Assembly (NCBI GenBank): GCA_013306675.1
Contig: JABLUY010000342.1
Location: 1-30,298 of the forward strand
Direction of reading: 5' to 3'
Origin: Thraustochytrium sp. TN22
Lineage: Eukaryota; Sar; Bigyra; Thraustochytrida; Thraustochytriidae
DNA length: 30,298 bases
Under the pieces are notes generated by a model that was not told where the DNA came from, did not search any database, and saw nothing but the letters and a program-made list of their open reading frames with translations. This document shows, one piece after another, positions 17,100 through 24,503 of this stretch. Each line of letters opens with the position of its first letter. Positions within the stretch are counted from its first letter, which is position 1. A program made the position numbers and the translations under genes.

Positions 17100-17123
17100 T
17101 CTGGCTCTCACCAGACTGACAGA

Positions 17124-17157
<34 letters not shown>

Positions 17158-17667
17158 GCTTTCGGCACGCACGGCGCCACACGCACACGCCACGCTGCGC
17201 AAAGGTCGCGAGTCCTGTCTTGCTGGTGGAGGCAAGATGTGTCTCGTTTGCCGTGGCATCGTTCCAATTTCTTTCCTATGCTTTCCATGAAGCGTACTAC
17301 CAGCGGCTTTTCCTCGGATGCCGTGCTCGCTCGCTCGCTCGCTGATGAACGCCATGGTGCGCGCAAGAGCAAAGGTGGTCCAGCCCTTTCCCCTGATGAC
17401 TTTCTCTGATGATGATCGAGCAACCACAACAAGCGGGACCCTTGACGGGCGTCGCCTCGGCTCAACGGTCGTCCCATCCATGGCCAAGCGCGGCGCGCGG
17501 GCAAAGCAGCGCGAGACCGAGGCGGGCGGCGACGCGCGCGCGCGGCGAGACGGCGGACGCGGGCCGTCGCAAGCAGGCCGCCCTCTCGTGTGCTTCGACT
17601 ACCCCTCTGCCTTTGTGCGAGGCAGCGGCGAGGCGAGGCGCGGCGCGGGGCGCGCGGCATCGTCGAG
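17100..17667. other. Spacer between the TIR gene and the dynein light chain gene
   Basis: A GTT trinucleotide run (about 11 units) at 17126-17158 lies 27 bases past the TIR stop, with short GCTC repeats near 17327-17342. The last 200 bases are GC-rich and probably the leader of the downstream gene. No gene is seen. Confidence 0.55.
17126..17158. repeat. (GTT)11 microsatellite
   Basis: An uninterrupted run of GTT units just after the TIR-protein stop codon, likely in the 3' untranslated region. Confidence 0.9.
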
Positions 17668-18144
17668 ATGGAGGACGGCGGAGCTGGGACGCGGGTCATC
17701 CGCATCCTCCAGCCCACGTACGAGACCGACCCGGTGTTGGACGGGCGGTTCACGAAGAACTCCGTGGAAGAGCTGTGCGCGCCGGTGGTGCGCGAGTTTC
17801 TCAAGGGCAAACGCTGGAGCGAGGACAAGGATGTGAACACGGACGTCTCGCAGACCGTGACGAACCTGGTCATGGAGAAAATCCGCGAACTCGGCCTGTC
17901 GCGGTACAAGGTCATCGTGCAGACGAACCTGGGTGAGAACCGTGGTCAGACTGTGCGCGTTGTCTCGCACTGCCTGTGGGAGTCCACGCTGGATAGCGCG
18001 GCGGAGATCAACTTTCAGTCGGTACGTGAATGGGGGGGGGGGCGCGCGGGAGAAAGTGAGGCAGGGAACGAGAAGCTAACAGACCTCCTATGACAGGAGT
18101 CCCTCTGGTGCTGCGTCGTGGTGATCGGCATGTACGTGCACTGA
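17668..18144 (+). CDS. Tctex1-family dynein light chain, two exons (17668-18021 and 18097-18144)
   Basis: A spliced 133-residue protein. Exon 1 gives 118 codons, including RYKVIVQTNLGENRGQTVRV and SHCLWES, the Tctex1 beta-strand signature. It breaks off within the last strand at INFQS, where GTACGT follows. Exon 2 begins at 18097 and supplies ESLWCCVVVIGMYVH and a TGA, which is the expected family ending (...SLFCVV..G.YY type). The reading phase is kept (phase 0), and the 133-residue product matches the usual 110-145. Tctex1 light chains bind dynein intermediate chains and cargo; the sequence looks closest to TCTEX1D2/DYNLT2B-like chains of cytoplasmic dynein 2 and axonemal complexes, suggesting a flagellum. 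ATG 17668 (G at -3) is the first in-frame ATG. This is the only clear coding intron in the window. Confidence 0.85.
18022..18096 (+). other. 75-nt GT-AG intron in the Tctex1-family gene
   Basis: Donor GTACGT at 18022, acceptor ACAG ending at 18096, and a CTAAC branch consensus at 18076-18080 whose A lies 17 bases before the acceptor. Without removal, the frame runs into Gly/Arg/Glu-rich sequence and the conserved C-terminal strand is lost. Confidence 0.85.
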
Positions 18145-18660
18145 TAGAGCTTGGAGGGAGGAATTGACCATGATGTGCGGAGCGAGGCGCAGCCAGCCTT
18201 GCCTCCTCCTCACAAGGGAACAGTTCGTAAAGGATTGTATGTGTTTCAAGCTTGATCTGTGACTGCAAAGATGATTGGAGAGGTCGGAGAAGGCGGGGAG
18301 GGGTGCGCTGACGCCTTTCACAGGAGCGCATGCTTTGCATCTCACCCCCCACCCAGGACGCGGGCCTCCGCGTCGCCCCCACAAATCTTAGTCTTGCCTC
18401 ATATCAGAAGAAGTTGTTGGCCTGTGACTGCAGAAGGAAAAAAAAAGAGGAGGAGTACGAAGGGCGGCGGGCCAGGGATGGTGTCAGCTGCGTAATGGTC
18501 TTGAGTCGCATCTCCCGTGGCGACGCCGTCCGCAGCGTCACATATCGTCCCTGGATCGTACTCTGAGCTAGCTTGCTAGCTAGCCTAGCTTGCTAAGCGA
18601 GTAAGCCTTGATTGCGGCGTGTGCGTGGTGTGATGCTTTTCCCCCTTCACCCCGCCCCAG
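18145..18660. other. Convergent spacer between the dynein light chain and the BAG-like gene
   Basis: About 516 bases with no domain-bearing frame. It holds an A-rich run near 18438-18448 and a cluster of GCTAGC palindromes at 18567-18593. It probably contains both 3' untranslated regions. Confidence 0.5.
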
Positions 18661-19056
18661 CTAAATGGCGGCACCGCCGACCTCCTGCAGATGGGCGACG
18701 ATGGCGCCGTGGAGCTGCTTGATGCGCTCGCTGAGCAGAGTGGCGCGCTTGTTGAGTTCCTTGCGCTTGGCGCGCGCCTGCTCCTGGCCGGACACGAGCT
18801 CCACGACCTGCACGGAGTCGATGCCCTTCATCTGAATCTCGTCGACCTTGCCATTCATGAGCGCGAGTTCATCCTGGATCCTGCGCACCTCATCCACGCC
18901 GGGGCCCTCCGCGGCGCGCAGTACAAGCGCCTTGAAGCGCTCCTCGTGCTGGCCTAGGTCGGCATCCAGCTCGCCGAGGCGGTCCACGACGGCCGTACTC
19001 CTCGCGCTTACCGCCCTCGCGAGCGGCGCCCGCCCTGCGTCGGCGCCCGCGCTCAT
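18661..19056 (-). CDS. Small helical protein, BAG-domain-like (possible Hsp70 co-chaperone)
   Basis: A 131-residue, almost wholly helical, charged protein. Three predicted helices span about 20-45 (VVDRLGELDADLGQHEERF), 52-75 (DEVRRIQDELALMNGKVDEI) and 86-125 (QEQARAKRKELNKRATLL). The pattern resembles the three-helix BAG domain of BAG1-type nucleotide exchange factors: an E.L..L...L first helix, and a third helix with R.KRK.L.K like the Hsp70-contacting face. By eye this is suggestive only; other coiled-coil families (prefoldin-like, tropomyosin-like) could look similar. No ubiquitin-like domain, signal or membrane segment is present. The frame extends upstream only from a TTG at 19377; ATG 19056 (G at -3) is the first ATG. 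The gene is divergent from the proteasome alpha-2 gene, 536 bp apart. Confidence 0.6.
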   Translation of the reverse strand: MSAGADAGRAPLARAVSARSTAVVDRLGELDADLGQHEERFKALVLRAAEGPGVDEVRRIQDELALMNGKVDEIQMKGIDSVQVVELVSGQEQARAKRKELNKRATLLSERIKQLHGAIVAHLQEVGGAAI

Positions 19057-19592
19057 CACTCGCTCGCTCGCCTGCTCGCCTGCTCGCCTGGCCGACGAAT
19101 GTGGACGGCCGGGGCGGGGTTCGAGCGACTGCTCCTCTGCGGCGGCGCAGGCAGAGGTGGCAGACCCGCCGCGGACGGAGATGGAGATGGAGATGGGATC
19201 AACTTCGTCTCGCTGCCAGATCCCCCCCCTGATCGGCCCTGATCGCGGGCGCGGCGGGTGTGCATCGATGTGCGCGACCCGGGCACGTGCGCGAACGCGG
19301 GAACGCGGCTTGGTCCCAGATTTGGGTACCGCGTCAGCGAAGGCGAGAGAAGCGCGCAACTCGGGGCGATGAATCAATCAGCGATCGATCGCGATCTCCT
19401 ACGCCCCGCGGCAGGTTGCGCGCGCGGCGGCGGGAGGGAGGGCGGCAGCGGCGGCAGGCCCGCGCTCGAGAGCGCCGCGTCGCACGCTCGGGCGGGCGTC
19501 CAGCGTCCGAAGGGCCCCGGCGGCGGCGACGGCCGCGAGCGACGGTTGCGAGGAGCTGGAGCTGGAGCTGTTGAGCGAGGCGCGCGGGCAAG
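19057..19592. promoter_or_regulatory. Divergent spacer between the BAG-like and proteasome alpha-2 genes
   Basis: A 536-bp space between two divergent ATGs, with a CACGTG E-box-like site at 19284-19289, short GCTCGCCT repeats at 19060-19092 and an ATGGAG run at 19181-19196. It probably holds both promoters. The proteasome-type PACE consensus GGTGGCAAA was not seen. Confidence 0.45.
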
Positions 19593-20300
19593 ATGGGCGA
19601 CGGCGCGTATTCGTTTAGCTTGACGACGTTCAGCCCGTCCGGCAAGCTGCTGCAGATCGAGCATGCGCTCAACGCGGTGAACAAGCGCGGCAAGACCTCG
19701 CTGGGCATTTGCGCGACGAACGGCGTCGTGCTGGCCACGTCCAAGAAGGTGGCGCCGCTCGTGGACCTGGATGACTACCACAAGGTGAACAACGTCACGG
19801 ACAGCATCGGCATGGTGTACGCCGGCATGGGCCCCGACTTTCGGCTGCTGCTCAAGCGTGCGCGCAAGCAGGCCCAGGCGTACTTTAGGCAATACCTCGA
19901 CCCGGTGCCCACCGAGCAGCTCACGCGCATGACCGCGCAGATCATGCAGGAGTACACGCAGCAGGGTGGCGTGCGCCCCTTTGGCGTCTCGCTCCTCATC
20001 GCCGGCTTCGATGACGAGGGCCCGGCGCTGTACCAGGCCGACCCCTCGGGCGCCTTTTTCGGCTGGAAGGCCACGGCCATTGGCCAGGACTTTGTCAACG
20101 CCAAGACCTTTCTCGAGAAGCGCTTCAGCGACGACATGGAGCTTGAGGACGCCATTCACACCGCCCTCCTTACCATGCGCGAGGGCTTTGAGGGCGAGAT
20201 GACCGAGCACAACGTTGAGATTGGCATCATCGACGCCTCCCGCAAGTTCCGCGTCCTGACGCCCGCCGAGGTCCGCGACTACCTTGACGAGACCGAGTAA
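19593..20300 (+). CDS. PSMA2: 20S proteasome subunit alpha-2 (PSMA2 type)
   Basis: A 235-residue non-catalytic alpha-ring subunit of the 20S core, which gates substrate entry and contacts regulators; it acts in cytosol and nucleus. The full length matches the human subunit (234). Identifying stretches are [18 protein letters not shown] at the N-terminus, [37 protein letters not shown] and [20 protein letters not shown], all specific to alpha-2 among the seven alpha subunits. One oddity: residue 24 is His (IEHAL), where alpha subunits nearly always have Tyr (VEYAL), part of the conserved YD...TFSP..gate region. ATG 19593 has A at -3. No intron is needed. It is divergent from the BAG-like gene. 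Confidence 0.96.
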   Translation: MGDGAYSFSLTTFSPSGKLLQIEHALNAVNKRGKTSLGICATNGVVLATSKKVAPLVDLDDYHKVNNVTDSIGMVYAGMGPDFRLLLKRARKQAQAYFRQYLDPVPTEQLTRMTAQIMQEYTQQGGVRPFGVSLLIAGFDDEGPALYQADPSGAFFGWKATAIGQDFVNAKTFLEKRFSDDMELEDAIHTALLTMREGFEGEMTEHNVEIGIIDASRKFRVLTPAEVRDYLDETE

Positions 20301-21582
20301 TTAGTTTGTCGTTGCATTGCACATTGCACATTGGAATGACAATGAGAGCAACTGGACCGCGACCACGAAACCCAACAGAGTTGACGATGGATGGGCAAGT
20401 GTGAGACTTGCTCTCAGAGAGAGAAAGAGAGAGAGAGATAGGAGAGAACGCGAAGCGAAATGCGCGAGCGATAGGGTCAAAGCCAGACCTTTCCTCGAGA
20501 TGTGCCTCACATCTGCGACGACATGGAGCTTGCTTGAGGGCGCCGTGTTCTCTTTCAGTGACGAAGCACTCCCTAACATCAACACCGCGTCCCTATCTTT
20601 GCCGACGCTGTGACAAAGTTGCCGAAGTGAGCGAGAGAAAGTGCGGAACCTGATCGGGGAGCGAATTCGGGCCCGCTCGCGGTCTCCTGGGGCCGCCACA
20701 CGGTGACGGACGCTGCACGGACGCTCTCAATTCCTCCCTGCACATGATTCTGTCGGTCGCGGTGGTGGCGCGGCCCTGATCGCTACCGTCCGATTTGGAT
20801 CGGCCAGCGTCCAAGACGCAAGCCGGCGGACCCCCCGGACCTCCCGGTCCTCGTGTGCATAGATGGGCTGCCAGGAGGAGGCTCCTCCGATTCTTGGCCG
20901 GCTCGTGGCACGGGGGTCAGCCTGAGGCCAGAGCTCCTTAGGCCTAGGCCAAGGCCCAAGCTAGGCACGTTGGTGCGTCTCGGATGCTATGCTTCAGAAT
21001 CATCACTTGGTTGGAGGCGGTCACCGCCCACGTCGACAGCCAGCACGCCCCCGACGCAAGCGCCACGGCCGCTGCCACGCGCCGCCGCACACCCTCGCAG
21101 CCCGCTCCTCCTCCCTGCTTCCTCCTCCGAGTCCGCTCGCCACACAGCCTCGTATTGTCTCGTGGTGCACAGTGGCATGCCAGCGTGCCGCCGGAGGTAC
21201 ATGCTCTAACCTAAGTTACTGCTACTGGTAGGCCCTTGGGTCCTAGCCGTAGCCAGCCATGGCCGCGCCGGCTACGGCCGGCTCAGACACGCTGCGCTGG
21301 CCTGGCCACGTCGCCGCCACGCTCCTTCCTTCCTTCCCCGGAAGCCTCGCCTCGCCTCGCCGGCGCGTCGCGCCGCGCCGCGTCGCAGGCCGAGTCGAGC
21401 CGGAGCCACCCTTCTCCCACGCACGCACGGCCACGCACGCACGCCACGCGCGCTGGCCCGCCGAGGCCGCGGCGCGCGCACGCGCTCCAAGCGTCGCGCG
21501 CAGCCTTGGCAAGCGTGATTAGGCAAGTTTGAGCAGTCTGACTGGCCTGTGCACCACAGGCAGGCTGCAGCGCCCTCGCTCT

Positions 21583-21598
21583 CAGGCAGGCAGGCAGG
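21583..21598 (+). repeat. (CAGG)4 tract
   Basis: Four uninterrupted CAGG units in the upstream region of the PH-RGS gene, about 380 bases before its ATG. Confidence 0.85.
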
Positions 21599-21756
21599 CT
21601 GTGGTGGACTAGTTAGCGGCGGGGTCCGGGCTCTCCTCGCTCTCCGCCGCCGCCCGCCGCCCGCGCGCTCGCGCGCTCGGCGCAACGCGCAACGCGGCGC
21701 TGCACAGACGGCTCCGGCCGCGCAGGAGCTGCGGCGGCGCGCGCGGCGCGCGGAAA

Positions 21757-21792
21757 AGGCAGGCAGGCAGGCGGGCAGGCGGGCGGGCAGGC
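21757..21792 (+). repeat. GGCA/GGCG tetranucleotide tract
   Basis: About nine tetranucleotide units mixing GGCA and GGCG, about 190 bases upstream of the PH-RGS ATG, the same unit as the CAGG tracts elsewhere. Confidence 0.8.
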
Positions 21793-21917
21793 TGCGGGGC
21801 GGCGCGCGGCACGTGCGCGCGCAGCATCGAATCACTCACTCACTCGCGAGCGAGTCGGAGGCGAGTCTGGAGGCAGTCCGGCAAAGCGCGCGCCCGACGA
21901 GCGCGGCGCGGCGCGGC

Positions 21918-21948
<31 letters not shown>

Positions 21949-21981
21949 GCGAGGCGGCGGCGGCGGCAGAGGCGCGGCGCC

Positions 21982-23994
21982 ATGGAGCCCGTGATCCGGC
22001 TGCGGCGCGGGGAGGTGGTGCAGATGGAGGGGTGGCTGCTCAAGAGGCGCGCAGGCGTGGACGACGAGCTGGACGCGCTCGGGGAGAGCGGCGAGGGCGA
22101 CGGGCTGGACGGCATGCCGGCGGCGTTCACGCCGAGCGGGAGCAGGCTGGAGGCGCTGCTGCTGAGGCGGCAGGAGCGAAAGAGGTACTTCGTGCTGACG
22201 ACCAGGCCCGCGGACAGGAGCGAGGGCACGGCGCCGAGGGCGCTGCTCTTCTTCTGCTCGCGCAAGCCGGCCTTTGAGAGGGACGACGATGAGGAGCACC
22301 ACAGGCCGCACTCCAGGAGCCTGTGGGCGGAGGAGATCAACCAGCAGTGGATGCGCGGGCACATCGTGCTCACCGACACCTCGGAGATTACGCTGCAGGC
22401 CAACAACGAGATTCGCATCGTCATCCCGGGCAGGTCGTACCTGATCCGGCCGCTCGACAAGGGCACGGCGGCGGAGATCAAGCTCACGGCCGGCCAGTGG
22501 TTCCAGGCCATGCAGCGCGCCATCAAGGACCTCTGGCTCTGGGAGACGCGCATGCACTCCACCAGCAACCTGCTCAGCATCTCGCGGTCCGTCGCGGCGC
22601 CCTCCACCTCGGGCAAGTGTCCCGAGACGCTCGAGGGCGTCCTGCTCTCGCCCGTGCACCGCCGCCACTTCGCGCAGTTCTGCAGCTTCCGCCACGGTGC
22701 CGAAAACCTCAAGTTCTACGAAAAGGTCGAGGAGTTCGAGGCCAAGATCGGCACCGTCATGAACGCCTTCGCCGGCGCTCACGCCCACGGCCCTGCCTCC
22801 CCGGACAGCTCTGGCGCTGCCGACGCGGGCGCCAGCGGCGCATCCAAGCGCCTCAGCGCGCCGCGCGCCATCGTCGAGCGCCTGCGCCGCATGAGCACGC
22901 AGGCGCGCCAGCCCGCCATCCCCAAGGACATTCGCTGGCTCGCGCGCGAGATCCTCGACGAGTTCGTCGTCGAGGGCAGCCGAGACCAGGTCAACCTCAG
23001 CGACCCCGTGCGCACCGAGATCGTCGACGCGTTCAAGGAGCAGGGCGACCGCGCCGTCACGCCGGACATCTTTGCGCGCGCCAAGCGCGAGATCTTCCTG
23101 CTCATGGAGACCAACTACTTTCTGCGCTTCTATCGCGAGGAGATGCGCAAGACCGGCTGCTTCTCCTCCGTCTACGGCCAGCACGGCATCAGCGGCTACG
23201 AGGCCGTCGTCGGCCACTTTGGCGTCGTGAAGACCGACATGGACCGCCTCATCGAAGCCTACAAGCTGCGCATGCGCCAGGTCGAGGCTGAGGAGAACGC
23301 TCTCAAGGCCGCACTCCGCATCTCCCACGACGTCGCCGTGCCCTCGCAGGTCACCACCCGCAAGGCACTCCTCACGCTCTACCGCATGGACGGCATCCGC
23401 CTGCAGGCGCTCGACGAGTTCCGCCGCCAGCTCGAGGAGAGCGTCGTTTTCCCGCTCGTGTGGATGCAAAAGACCATCGACCTCCAGCTCGAGGCCATCA
23501 TCGAGGGCGACAACGCCGCCATGGCCGACGTCGACCACGCCAAGGCCGCCCTCGAGGCCGCTCGCGTGCGCGAGCACGACCTCAAGCTCCTCGTGCAGTA
23601 CCGCCGCCTCGACGACCTCACCAATCCGGACGCTGAGGAACTCATCAAGAAGCACGCCGTCGACATTGAAGACCTCGACGACCGCGTCAAGGACGCCGAG
23701 CACCGCCTGCCCATGAGCGAGATGGCTGTCACCCGCCACCTCCAGGCGCTCGAGGACCGCATCATCGAGTCCCTCGACCAGCTCGAGGCCCTCGAGATCC
23801 ATCGCCTCGAGGAGGAACAGCGCGCCGTGCGCCATGCCATCATTGCCGAACGCCACGGTTACGAGGTCCTTCAGGAGCAGCACCTCAACACCCGCTCCAC
23901 CATTCTTGGCATCAACGTCCCGCACGACATGATGTCCTTTGCCACCGCTATTGCGGGCAGGCTAGAGATCGACGACGCTGCCTCCGCGGTCTGA
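21982..23994 (+). CDS. PH-RGS-coiled-coil protein (regulator of G-protein signalling)
   Basis: A 670-residue protein. Residues about 10-185 look like a PH domain with inserts: MEGWLLKRR opening, RKRYFVLTT second strand, and a closing helix WFQAMQRAIKDLW. Residues about 218-388 are an RGS domain: LLSPVHRRHFAQFCSFRHGA, ENLKFYEKVEEFE, a low-complexity insert at 262-312, then IPKDIRWLAREILDEFV and FARAKREIFLLMETNYFLRF. RGS domains speed GTP hydrolysis by heterotrimeric G-alpha subunits; the PH domain would bring the protein to phosphoinositide membranes. Residues about 420-640 are heptad-like, Glu/Arg/Leu-rich helices, possibly a coiled coil or a BAR-like membrane-curving domain. No transmembrane segment is seen. 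The start is ATG 21982 in a GCGCCATGG context, the first in frame. No intron is needed. It converges on the GH31 gene. Confidence 0.85.
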   Translation: MEPVIRLRRGEVVQMEGWLLKRRAGVDDELDALGESGEGDGLDGMPAAFTPSGSRLEALLLRRQERKRYFVLTTRPADRSEGTAPRALLFFCSRKPAFERDDDEEHHRPHSRSLWAEEINQQWMRGHIVLTDTSEITLQANNEIRIVIPGRSYLIRPLDKGTAAEIKLTAGQWFQAMQRAIKDLWLWETRMHSTSNLLSISRSVAAPSTSGKCPETLEGVLLSPVHRRHFAQFCSFRHGAENLKFYEKVEEFEAKIGTVMNAFAGAHAHGPASPDSSGAADAGASGASKRLSAPRAIVERLRRMSTQARQPAIPKDIRWLAREILDEFVVEGSRDQVNLSDPVRTEIVDAFKEQGDRAVTPDIFARAKREIFLLMETNYFLRFYREEMRKTGCFSSVYGQHGISGYEAVVGHFGVVKTDMDRLIEAYKLRMRQVEAEENALKAALRISHDVAVPSQVTTRKALLTLYRMDGIRLQALDEFRRQLEESVVFPLVWMQKTIDLQLEAIIEGDNAAMADVDHAKAALEAARVREHDLKLLVQYRRLDDLTNPDAEELIKKHAVDIEDLDDRVKDAEHRLPMSEMAVTRHLQALEDRIIESLDQLEALEIHRLEEEQRAVRHAIIAERHGYEVLQEQHLNTRSTILGINVPHDMMSFATAIAGRLEIDDAASAV

Positions 23995-24209
23995 GCAGGC
24001 GCTACCTTGGCCCGCCATCGGCCTTTGCTTCCTGGAATCTCTCGCACCCCTGTGCACGCCTGCACGGCTCGCTCGCTCCTCTCCGAGTTGTCCTTCTCTT
24101 CCTCCGTCTTTCTCGTACCCACATCCTTCCCTTTCTGACCATGTATCCATGCATGCGGGCTGACAGCATTGTCGCCGCCTCGCCACGTACTGCACAAGCA
24201 CTATTTGTC

Positions 24210-24297
24210 TCTCCTCTCCTCTGTCCTCTCCTCTTCCTCTGTTCTCCTCTCCTCTTCTTCTTCTTCTTCTTCTTCTTCTCTCCTTCTTTTTTTTTCG
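24210..24297. repeat. Pyrimidine tract with TCT microsatellite
   Basis: C/T-rich sequence including about seven TCT units near 24256-24280 and a T9 run near 24287. It is non-coding, between convergent stops. Confidence 0.8.
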
Positions 24298-24356
24298 TTT
24301 CGGAGGTCATGATAACCACAACAACAAGAAGCTTTTGTGCAATACTCGAGCATGTT

Positions 24357-24454
24357 CCGCCACCTTGCCGTGCTCACGTGCGCGAAAAGCTTTCGCCGTG
24401 CAATACCGCCACCTTGCCGTGCTCACGTGCGCGAAAAGCTTCCGCCGTGCAGTA
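24357..24454. repeat. 49-bp direct tandem repeat with embedded CACGTG
   Basis: Two adjacent 49-base copies (24357-24405, 24406-24454) differ at only a few positions. Each contains CACGTG (24375-24380, 24424-24429), then GAAAAGCTT. Flanking sequence at 24330-24356 and 24455-24498 repeats parts of the unit (AAGCTTT, GCAATACTCGAGCATG), so the original array was larger and has decayed. Confidence 0.85.
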
Positions 24455-24503
24455 CTCGAGCATGGTGGTCGCAAAGCTTTCGCCGTGTAATACTTGAGCA
24501 AGT

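Larger units (their letters stand above)
20301..21981. other. Long spacer before the PH-RGS gene; repeats, no recognised gene
   Basis: About 1.68 kb, the largest gene-free stretch. It contains a GA tract at 20414-20439, AGGCCTAGGCC-like palindromic sequence at 20940-20953, (CAGG)4 at 21583-21598, a GGCA/GGCG tract at 21757-21792, a CACGTG site at 21810-21815, TCAC repeats at 21833-21844 and a GCG run at 21922-21960. Small frames on both strands have Arg/Ala/Pro compositions typical of chance frames. A CTAAC plus TAG pair at 21208-21231 could be the acceptor end of a leader intron, but no convincing donor was fixed. The second half is probably promoter and leader of the PH-RGS gene. Confidence 0.5.
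23995..24503. other. Convergent spacer between PH-RGS and GH31 genes; pyrimidine tract and tandem repeat
   Basis: About 509 bases holding both 3' ends. A strongly pyrimidine-rich run with TCT units covers about 24210-24297, and a 49-bp direct repeat with degenerate flanks follows at 24357-24454. No gene is seen. Confidence 0.6.

Noticed and set aside
19110-19135. A GGGTTCGAGC stretch resembling a tRNA T-loop
   Set aside because: No matching acceptor stem, anticodon arm or D-arm could be folded around it. No tRNA or rRNA gene was seen in any spacer.
20301-21981. Hidden genes in the long spacer before the PH-RGS gene
   Set aside because: Frames on both strands are short, Arg/Ala/Pro-rich and without domains or consistent splice pairs.
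21832-23925. A 697-codon open frame opposite the PH-RGS gene
   Set aside because: Same mirror effect; no domain, and the plus strand carries clear PH and RGS motifs.
24357-24454. CRISPR-like direct repeats
   Set aside because: Only two full adjacent copies, no unique spacers, in a eukaryotic intergenic region.
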